DNA from: Physcomitrium patens
Taxonomy: Eukaryota > Streptophyta > Bryopsida > Funariales > Funariaceae
Assembly: GCF_000002425.4 (NCBI RefSeq)
Contig: NC_037267.1
Location: 4,555,085-4,619,084, forward strand
Length of the DNA: 64,000 nt
Direction of reading: 5' to 3'
Shown: piece after piece, positions 55,040 to 64,000 of the stretch
Numbering within the stretch: position 1 is the first letter of the stretch
Layout: each line of letters starts with the position of its first letter
Notes under the pieces: generated by a model
The model's input: only the letters and a program-made list of their open reading frames with translations
Databases searched by the model: none
Told to the model about the DNA's origin: nothing
Translations under genes and position numbers: made by a program

Positions 55040-56870
55040 TGCAATTGATGGTTCTTGAGTTGAGTCTACCAATTATTGATTTTCCATCTCTTTAATGCTA
55101 TAATTATATAAAAATTATAAATAAAGATAAAAAATAGAATGTTATTTTTTTTTATTTGTGTTTCATTTATAGTATAGATTTGCTATCCTTCATCTTAGTT
55201 TTGATGGATGTCATCGATAAAAAGCCTCCATCATCTTTGCTGCATTTGCAAGATTCTTTGCTGGCTCTCATGTACATTTATTAATATCATATCCACTCTA
55301 GTAGACAAGATATTCCAATTTATTTCAACGTTGCCTTAAGTCTAAAACTTCTTCTATTTCAAACTCTTCATTATTATCTATTTCTATAAGAAGAGGTGGA
55401 ACTTGACTTTTTCTTGATATATTCACAGTCTTATATGATTCAAGAAGATATACATAGAAGACAAGATGGATCTTCATTGATTCTAATAGATATAATTAAT
55501 AAGCAACTAAATTGATTTGTCCACAAATAAAAAAAGATCCAAGCCAAGGATAGTCTATCTTATGATATTACGATGAAGTAAATACACTTTATCACATACA
55601 TTGAATTGTGGTTGTTTCTTTCGATAGGCATCCACATTGATCTTTTGTAGTTCTTGAGCTTCCTTTAATTATACCTTCATTGTTACATATAGCTTGGATA
55701 AATGATTTGCCAAATCTTTTATCTCAGGATTATCAACTTTTGAAAAGTCAAAAGTATCAAGTTGTAGATGGTAATCATATTTGGCAAAAAAAAAAATTGT
55801 TACATAAAAGAATGTATTGTATTATTATAAGCAAACTCTGCTAATGGCAAGAAGATTCTCCAATTATCTTATTAATAATTAATAATAAACCTTATACATT
55901 ATTCCAAATCTTAATTTACATGCTCCATCTATCCATTAGTTTGAAGATGAAAGGTTAAAGAAAGTTTTATGTCTATTTTTAGAATCTAAAAAAGGATTTT
56001 TTAAAATCTTAATATAAATTGAGTCTCCTTATTTGATATAATATCCTTGGACAATCTATTATATTAATAGATATTGTCAAAAAAAAACTTGGATGTTTCT
56101 TCACTTGTGATAGATTTTGTACAAGGTACAAAACATAATATCTTTGTAAAATGATCTATTATCACAAATATAAAATCACATAAATCTGAGATAAAAAGAT
56201 CTGTAATAAAATCCATAGAAATAAAAGACCATAATTATTTTAGAATAGGTAATGGCTAAAGAAGTCCATAAGGTTGATGACGAGGAGTTTTTGACCTTGA
56301 ACAAATACCACATGATTGAACAAAGTCTTTTATAGTCTTCCAAATTTGTAGATACTAAAAATCTTTAAATATTAGCTCCTAAGTCTTATTGTATCTAAAA
56401 TATTCTAGCGTTAGAAAGTCATAATATGCTTGAAGAACAAATAAACGTGCTTCTCTTTTTTGAACATATTGATGTCTTTTAAAATAAAGTAAAGTATTCT
56501 TGAACTTGAACTTGGAAGTACCATAAGACTAAAAAGAAGTATTCTTGATATCATGAATAAAAAGATCAAAGGACATACTTGATTGAATTTTTTTGAAAAA
56601 AGTTGAATTAATAATCAATGTTGATTTTACTACTTGAAGATGAAATTATTTTGGCTTCAACGAAATTATCCTTTATTGATCAAAAGTTGCATCTTCTTCT
56701 TTAGATGTAAGATAAAAACATCTAAAAAGATCATTAAATAAACCTTCTTGTTTTCTTGGCCAATAAGTGATATTGAACTCTAATCTTGACAAAGATATGC
56801 TCCAATGAGCTTGACAATGATTCAAAACATGTATTGAGATGAAATACCTGAGGTTCTTTTGATCCATATC
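55040..56870 (-). pseudogene. Chromodomain, integrase and RNase H end (A6)
   Basis: The chromodomain relic is at 55190-55350. The integrase tail, core and zinc domain lie at 55400-56640. The RNase H end is open at 56673-56867 with LRYFISIHVLNHCQAHWSIS then RLEFNITYWPRKQEGLFNDL. Stops and frameshifts occur throughout the integrase. Confidence 0.75.
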
Positions 56871-57036
56871 TGCGGTGTCGTACTGTAAATGCTTATAGTA
56901 TGTAAAATATAGTTAAAAAATGTTATATGTTGATAAATCTAGATGTATATTAGAGTGGTTAGTAGATTAAATTAAAAGGAGTTTGTATAAGAAACATTAC
57001 TTTGTTTTTATTACTTGTTTTGATTTTGGTATTATA

Positions 57037-57074
<38 letters not shown>

Positions 57075-57985
57075 ACCTAAATATTTAGTATGAAGCCTTA
57101 GAAGAAGGTAGAAGCCTAAGAAAGAAAATCCAAACTAGTGGGAGGCTAATTGGAAGGGATGAAAGTAAGGCACAATTGGATGAAGGCAAGGAATAAGGAA
57201 CTTCATTGCTATTGGTTGAATATCATACCCAATGGATTTTGAGGAGGCTGCCAACGATTTTAATAAGGATTTCGGCAACTACAAAGAAGGAATTCAGAAA
57301 TTAGAAGCTAAGGTTGTAAGATTTAGGATTTGAGCTATAATTTGTGTGCAAAAATTAGAGGATTTGGAATTTGGATGAAGAAGTTAAATAGGATTAAAAT
57401 CAGTGCATCCAAATCAAAGGCAATAAGTAAGTGATTTTGTTTATAGTAATGGTTGGAGCCATATTTTGAGTTTTTTGAAGAATTTTTAACTCAAATCTTT
57501 TTGAAAAGATAATAATTGTATTAAAAAATTATACTTACAAATTTTGTAGAATTTGGATATTTAGTTTGTAAGATATGAAGAAAATTACACATAGGTATAT
57601 AAAAACCAAGGTTTGAAGCTATTGTTAGGATTTTTGTGATATCTTAAGATTTGCATTGAATTTATAGTTCAATTTTTTTTTAGAAGTTAATAAAAATACA
57701 TCAGTACTTCATATAAAATTTGAGTAAGTTTGGATAGTTAGATAAGGAGATATGAGGTATTGAAGTTCAAGAAAATTTTCCATAAGGATATATAAGATTT
57801 TAGAGGATTTTATCATATTTTGGATGTTGTTGGTTACTTGGGGCTTATGTATTTGGTGTAATTGCTTCAAGAAGGAAAATTTTATATATAAACTTAGGAC
57901 TTTACTTATTTTAAAGCTTGATTGAATAATTAGTGACAGCCAAGAATTCAGTGCTTTCTTGAGGCAAACTCTCTCTACTTTGACA
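56871..57985 (+). repeat. Solo LTR, family S, copy 1
   Basis: 1115 bp from TGCGGTGTCGTACTG to TTGACA, inserted within A6 RNase H, whose halves match A4 on each side. It aligns in reverse complement with 61665-62564. It contains an AT microsatellite (57040-57073) and no coding sequence. The flanks ATATC and ATAGT are not a clear duplication. Confidence 0.8.
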
Positions 57986-60190
57986 ATAGTGATTGGACTA
58001 GAAGCGCCTTCTAGATAATGATGCCATTCTTGAAATGAATCTACAATTCCAAGAAATTCTTTATTATAGATTTTATTAATCTTGGCTATTGAGAATTTTT
58101 TGGAATAGAAAGCTACTAAGCAGAGCTTATCATTTTTTCCTATTTGTGACAAAATAACATCCATAGAAAAATTTGATGCATTTTTTTTCATAAAAAATGC
58201 CTTCAAAAAGTTGACATGATATAAGATTGGTGCAAAAATAAATGTCGGCTTCAAGGCTTCAAAAGATGCTTTACCTTCTTTGCTCCAATTTAGTTTGTCT
58301 TTATATATAAGATGTATAAAAAGAGCCACAACTTGAAAAAAATTCTTAATGAAAATTCAATAGTAATTAGCAAAGTCCAAAAAATATTACATATTTCTTA
58401 TTATTTTTAGAATATTTCAATCTATAATAGTTTGAACCTTCTTCAAATCCATCATAAGTCCTTCATTGGAAATAATATATGTTAAGAAGTCAACTTGAGT
58501 AGTGTGGAATACACACTTTTCTAACTTGGCATAAAATCTTGCATTTCTAAGTTTTTGTAATACATGACGAACATAAATTTTATATTTTTTTATATTTTTA
58601 GAATAGATTAAAATATCATCAATGTAACAAATAATAAAATCATCTAAAAACTCACAAAAAATATCATTCATAAGATGTTGAAAAGCAATTGGTGCATTCG
58701 TGAGTCCAAAAAGTATGACATTATATTCAAAGTGTCCATATCTTGTTCAAAATGCAGTCTTTCATTCATCTCCTTTTTAAATGTGGATCAAGTTGTATGC
58801 TCCTCATAGATCTATTTTATATAGATCTTAGCTTGATTTATTTAATTAAGTATAGATAACAAGGATAAGAGATTACCTATTCTTGATGATAATCTTATTG
58901 AGTCCTTAATAATTTGTGCCTATTTGTATTGGTTAATCTTTTTTTTTTACAAATAAGATATGAGCTCTATTAAGAGATTTTAAATGATGTATGAAATTCT
59001 CTGCCAAGTTTTGGTTAATGTAATTTTTGAGTTGATCCAATTCATTTTGTGATAAACTATAGATTGGACCAAATAATAGCTAACTTCTTTCTTTAAGGTC
59101 AATTGAATAATCATATGGATGATGCTCTAAGAAAATATCTGTATTTTTTTTCCAAAAATATCTTGAAAATCTTGATATTGACTTAGAATACCACTTAAAG
59201 CCTTTCCATTATTAAAAATAGATGTGGCATAAATAATAAAAAATGATCCTTCTTTTATAGCATGCAAAAAAGCTTTTGTACCTATGAATATGAGTTTGGC
59301 TATACTAGATTTATAGCTTTTCACAAAAATCTTAATAGTACTTTAAAAAAAGCTAAGTTTATGAAAAATCCAATCTATTAGAAGATTATACTTTTCTAAC
59401 CACAATAAATCTAAAATGATTGAATTAGAAGGAGACCTAATTATATTAAAAATTATGTAACTATTATGATAATTTATTGTTACATCTATAAGAAGTGTTT
59501 TATGAGTAATATCTTTAAAAAATAATGGACGGCTATCTATGATTTCTACATGTATAAGTTTAGTTTTTTATATTAATAGTATTCTATAGCTTTTAATAAA
59601 CTTTTCATCTAAAAAACAAGCTGAGGCTCTTGAATCTATCAAGGCAATGACTTTGTGATTATTAGGTCTTAAATGCATATCTATTATAAAATAAGAAGAA
59701 GGTTTTGAGGAAAAGATAAGACCTTCATTTATATAAGTTTTCAACTATATGATTCTTATTGTAACTAGATAAATTTATTTTTTGACATTTTTTCATCTTT
59801 GACAAATATACTCTTCATTTTATAATGGTATCTTTTCTTTGGAAAATATTGAATAGTGTGCTTAGCTTTTCAATAATATAAATTTAGTCCTTCTTAATGA
59901 CGATGAAACTTTTCTTATTCAATAAGAGGTTTAAAACGTATTGCATGAATTTGCATATCTTCTACTTCTAAATATTTAGATTGAAAGGTCGTTAATATTA
60001 TCATTAAATTGTAATAGCATAGAAGTTTTCTTGAAAAATTCTAAGATTGAAATTTAAAAAGTTGATTGTCATATTTTATAGCAAAATCAATTGCTTCACT
60101 TAATGTTTGAGGATCAGATAAGTTGAGCATCAATTTCTTCATATCATATTATAATTTATAAAAAAATTAGCTAATAAGTGCACCTTTAGA
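57986..60190 (-). pseudogene. RNase H start, RT, protease and gag (A6)
   Basis: RNase H begins within the open frame 57709-58329 (KKNASNFSMDVILSQIGKND, then [15 protein letters not shown]), whose tail runs into the S LTR. RT metal-box sequence is at 58417-58671 (DDFIICYIDDILIYSKNIKK), with both Asp kept. Pre-RT is at 59127-59324 (ILSQYQDFQDIFGKK), with protease and zinc-knuckle relics at 59400-60000. Homology ends near 60190 inside gag. Confidence 0.75.
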
Positions 60191-60200
60191 TTATCACTAC

Positions 60201-61259
60201 TGAAACATTTGTATCAACTTTTAAATTAGCAGCCAAGTAACATTAGTGTGATTTTTGGCTGTTTTCTCATAATTTATAAGTTTGATTGGAATAAATTCTT
60301 GTAAACACATGAAAGACTTATATTGGCATTTGTGTGAAATTTTTTTCTTTAAATAGATGATTAGATTAGAAGCTGTAGCTCTCTAAAGCTTATTAATTAA
60401 ACTTAAGGTTTACAAAGAAAATTTAAAATTACCTAATTATAAAAGTAATAAGGTAATTAGAGTTTATACATGATTGAAATAATTAAAAAGAGTATTTTTG
60501 AGCACTTTGTATTGAATTTAAGTACTTTTGAATTAAAATTAAAATTAAATTCTTCTTATAAAGATGAAATATATTTGGATTCTTGAATATTTGTAAAATA
60601 CAATCCTTGAAACAAGACTAGATTGGCTCAAAAATCCAAGATTCTTTGAAACCACAACATAAGACCTCTTCACAAAATAGAATAAAAAAAACTAAAACAA
60701 AATTAAACAAAACTAAACAAAATAAGACATGAAAGATAAAAATGAGCGAACAGAAAGAAAACAAAACAGATTTGAATAGAAAGATGAAAAACCAAACTTT
60801 ACTAAGAAAAAGGGTCCGAAGCCATACTTGATCAGATGCTCCAAAAAGCCCTAGCTAATACTATTTATACCTTATCCTATCACCTTAGATTTTTTAGAAT
60901 GTTCTAAGGTGGTAGATCCTACCTAAATAACCACCTTAAATTTTTTTTTTAGAAGATTTTATAGTAGGCCCTACTTGAATAACTGCCCTAAGCTTTCTTC
61001 TAGAAGGTTCTATGGTAGATCCTACCTAAATAACTATCTTAAATCCTTTTTAGAATGTTCTACTATAGATCTTATCTCATCCACTAATCTAATCTCAATT
61101 CTAGAAACTTCCGTGGTTCTAATTATCTATATAATTATCTTATCTATATCCTATTACAGTTAATCCTCCTCCATTAATACAAAATATCCTTGTTTTGCTC
61201 TCGATGGTGTCTCCAAATTGACTCTTAGTAATAGGTGAGGTTTTGTGCATGTTTCTACA
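60201..61259 (-). repeat. 3' LTR of D2
   Basis: About 1060 bp. The right end (minus-strand start TGTAGAAACATGCAC) is supported by D1, where similarity also ends with the LTR at 51889. The left end, near TGAAACATTTG at 60201, is less sure. It contains three repeats of a GGTAGATCCTACCT-type sequence (60910, 61010 and the variant at 60965), and an A-rich block (60660-60790). Confidence 0.6.
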
Positions 61260-61664
61260 TTATATTGTGAATGAGATAACCTTTCCGACGAAATTTGTAC
61301 TGAAGTTGTAGACGTCCACTACCATGATGAAGGTAGCGATGATCTAAAATATTGTCCATTTCATATTTTTGTTAGTCATTAACTACAACTGGTTGTGGTG
61401 GTGGTTGGTGTCAATCCAAAAAATATTTTGGCTTTGTATGAAATTCCTTCAGTTGTGAAACATAGAAGATCGGATGAACCTGAATATGTGGCGAAAGCTT
61501 GAGGTGGTATGCAATATTAGATATTACTACAAAAATGCGGAAAGGTTCAAGCTACCAAGGTACTAATTTATGGATTTGGGTTGATGTAGTAAGTCCAAGT
61601 TGGCATTAGAGAGTAATATCTCATCACCCTCCTGAAAGGTCTTATATTACCAATGATTATCTCT
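61260..61664 (-). pseudogene. Integrase tail with chromodomain-like end (D2)
   Basis: The minus strand reads GDEILLSNANLDLLHQPKS-like sequence, then IQVHPIFYVSQLKEFHTKP and DNILDHRYL. This is the integrase GPY/F tail, and the last motif resembles a chromodomain first strand (DHR). Stops interrupt it. Confidence 0.6.
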
Positions 61665-61757
61665 TGTCAGAGTAGAGAGAGTTTGTCTCAAGAAAGCACT
61701 CGGCTCTTCACTGTCACTAATTACTCAATCAAGTCTTGAGATAAAAAAGTTCAAGTT

Positions 61758-61803
<46 letters not shown>

Positions 61804-62564
61804 CATAATACTTTTAGAAGAAATTATATCAAATATATCTTAAGTTTCCAAAAACATCCAAAATATGATAAAAATAACTCTAAATCCTTATATATCCTTA
61901 TGAGGTATTATTCTCAAATTTCAATAATTCATATCTTTCAAAAGGACTATTCAAATACACTCAAATTTTACATGAAGTATTGATATACTTTCAAAAACTA
62001 CCATAACAAATTTCAACTAAAAATTTATTGCAGATCTTAAGATATCACTAAAATCCTAACAGTAGCTTCAAATCCTAGTTTTTATACATCTGGGTGCAAT
62101 TTTCTTTATATCTCACAAATTAAGCACTCAAATACTAAAAAATTTGTATATATAGCTTTTCAACACAATAATCTATCTTATCCAAAAGGTTTGAACTAAA
62201 AATTTATCTAAAAACTCAAGATATGGCTCCAACCATTACTATGAATAAAATCTCAAACTTACTGCCTTTGATTTGGATGTGTTGACTTCAACTCTCGATA
62301 ACTTCTTCATCTAAACTTTAAATTCATCAAACAATACATAAAAAGTATCAAGGCTTTATACTCAAGGCTTAATATTAAAACATTTAGGTCTTATAATTTT
62401 TTTAAATGTTATAATTAAAATAGATAAAATTCAAAATAAATTTTCTTATATCCATTTTTTTTAATTAATCTATTAACCATTCTAACATATACAAAGATTT
62501 ATGAATATATTAAATATTCTAAATAATTTTTACATATTATAAAAAATTATAGTATGACATCGCA
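61665..62564 (-). repeat. LTR of family S, copy 2, inside D2 integrase
   Basis: 900 bp, the reverse complement of the family at 56871-57985. On the minus strand it starts TGCGATGTCATACTA and ends TGACA. Integrase sequence of D2 lies on both sides. It includes an AT microsatellite (61761-61797). No target duplication is evident (TCTCT and TATTA). Confidence 0.8.
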
Positions 62565-63600
62565 TATTATTTCTATCGATTCTGTGCAATAAAGAGGCGG
62601 TGTTGTGCCTCTTGTAAGGCCATTGTAAGGCGTTGTATAAATTCCTCTAATGTAGGATTGTTGGTGTCGATGGCACAAAGAAGAATTACTAGCATAATTG
62701 GATGTTGACTGATATTAAGGAAAAATGATAAATGATAGATACTTACTTAAATATTATCATTACAAGCAAACTTTAAGGACATCAAGTATTTATTATAATT
62801 ATTATGATGAACCACCATAAATGCTTGTAGTATATTTTCTAAGGTCCAATTTGTATGCTCTATTTGTCTATTTGTTTGAACATGGAAGGTTGTAAACATG
62901 GCAAGTCATGTCTCTAGCAGCCTGAATAAGGCTTGATAAAACTTCCTATGAAGCATAGATCCCTATCTGGAATGATGACATGAACTAATCCATGGTGACA
63001 AAAGATAGTATCAAAGAAGACTCATGCAAGTATTGGAGCATCAATATCCGAGCTCACCATGGTCAAGTAAAGTTACTTCAAGAGTTGATCTACAAAGGTA
63101 GCAACTATGGTATAATTATGAGGTATTTGTGCCAAATACGTAATGAGATCCATAATCACCTACTTGCAATATGTCGTGGGTAGCAAAATTAGTTGTAATA
63201 GTCTAAGAGACGCTATGTTGCATTCTTTGTTACATTGACATGACTTGCATGAGCATACAAAGGTTCAAATATAATGATCTAAATCTACTTAAAATCATAT
63301 CCTTCTGATTTATTTTAGGATCTTTTTTCATCCTAGATGTCGAGATATTGGGATATTATATCCCTCCTAAAGTATACATGTCTTGAATATAATAATGTTG
63401 GATACATAAATTTTCTTTCTAAAATAGAGCAAGCCTTCTCTAAGAGTGTAATTTTGACATTGTATATTGTCTATTTTTAGTCAATCGCTAATCATCTTAA
63501 AATAGATATCTCGTTGTGTAGTTTTTTTCTATTTTGCCTCTTTGGTTAGATCTAAAATCATGCTACTAATGGTAGCGATTTCTGCCTTATTTTTTTATTT
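62565..63600 (-). pseudogene. Integrase core and zinc region (D2)
   Basis: Near 62575-62680 the minus strand reads NNPTLEEFIQRLTMALQEAQ and HRLFIAQNR. Around 62780-62900 it reads HVQTNRQIEHTNWTLENILQ, which contains the catalytic Glu of the core (TNRQIEHTN). The upstream core and the zinc finger decay towards 63600. The plus-strand frame at 62992-63183 is antisense. Confidence 0.65.
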
Positions 63601-64000
63601 GTCCTTCAAGTTTGCTCTCTGTGATAAACTATCTGGTATAATATATTGTCTTCATTGTTTGTACTTAAGCTGAATATCAAAAAGTTGTAACTATTTTTTT
63701 CAATGATGATGCTCGAATTTTATATTTTTTAGATACAAATCATGTAGTAAGGATTGATGGTCAGTTCGAACAACTACTGGCTTCTCCAATATAGAGTGTC
63801 GCTACACCTTTGTGGTGTGTAAAATCATTAATTGTTCTTGATCATGTGCACAGTAATTGTGCTCTATCTTTCTGAGCATGCATGATTTATATGCCACATG
63901 TTGAAGGCCCCTACCAAAGTCTTGTTGAAAGATCTTTCTAATAGCAAAGTCGGAAGTATCAATGACAAGCGTATAAGGGAGATTACGATCATATAGTTGC
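63601..64000 (-). pseudogene. RNase H (D2), continues beyond the window
   Basis: Minus-strand sequence gives YTLVIDTSDFAIRKIFQQDF, GLQHVAYKSCMLRKIEHNYC, then QEQLMILHTTKV and VVVRTDHQSLLHDLYLK. These are RNase H motifs with acidic active-site residues (VIDTS, the Glu of KIEHNY, RTDHQ) mostly in place. Confidence 0.75.

Larger units (their letters stand above)
55031..60190 (-). mobile_element. Family A gypsy element, copy A6
   Basis: Minus strand, from right to left: gag (to 60190), protease, RT, RNase H, integrase, chromodomain and the first codons of the extra 3' ORF (55040-55100, starting MENQ then a stop). A solo LTR of family S splits RNase H (56871-57985). The 5' gag end and LTR are missing where family D copy D2 begins, so D2 inserted into A6. 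The left end meets D1. Confidence 0.8.
60201..64000 (-). mobile_element. Family D gypsy element, copy D2 (5' end outside window)
   Basis: From the left are the 3' LTR (60201-61259), integrase C-terminus with a chromodomain-like tail, a reverse S LTR (61665-62564), integrase core, zinc region and RNase H running off the right edge. It sits in A6 gag. No frame is intact, but protein motifs are readable. Confidence 0.75.

Overview
The window is eukaryotic nuclear DNA, most probably from a land plant and plausibly a moss. The evidence is spliced GT-AG exons of a plant cyclic nucleotide-gated channel, plant-type Ty3/gypsy and Ty1/copia retrotransposons (several with chromodomain integrases), and AT-rich transposon sequence around one GC-richer island. 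There is no prokaryotic gene organisation. The species assignment is inference only.

About 85 percent of the window is a nest of dead retrotransposons. Family A is a chromodomain gypsy element with at least six copies: A1 (1-1817, +), A2 (1818-6683, -), A3 (about 16378-28510, +, split by later insertions), A4 (39850-46238, +, complete with both LTRs and a 5-bp target duplication), A5 (46341-48640, -) and A6 (55031-60190, -). Family B (7029-14999, -) is a second gypsy lineage with a different integrase and protease signature. Family C (17689-25494, -) is a complete Tat/Athila-like gypsy element inserted into A3. Family D (51590-55030 and 60201-64000, -) is another gypsy lineage with long LTRs. 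S is an LTR family seen twice without internal sequence (56871-57985 and 61665-62564). A broken copia element (38228-39849 and 46239-46340, -) was the landing site of A4. Open frames are broken mainly by stops that fit C-to-T change in CAA, CAG or CGA codons, the expected decay of methylated transposons.

The host island runs from about 30720 to 38230. It carries the pore-to-C-terminus half of a CNGC2/CNGC4-like channel in six phase-consistent exons (32926-35698, +). One in-frame TGA lies in the pore exon, and no S1-S4 sensor region could be recognised upstream, so it is probably a pseudogene or a sequence needing correction. Downstream, at 37835-38227, an open frame ends in an RNase H1-type RNA:DNA hybrid-binding domain.

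The most unusual observations are two unrelated gypsy families that each carry an extra sense ORF between integrase and the 3' LTR. The family A ORF (498-824 in A1, 45214-45636 in A4) starts 16 bases after the pol stop and matches no family I recognise. Each copy is open at every codon where the other is stopped. The family C ORF (18294-18740, -) ends exactly at its 3' LTR. A degenerate non-retroviral ORF at 29431-30292 (-), all of whose stops fit C-to-T decay, is the other unidentified coding relic.
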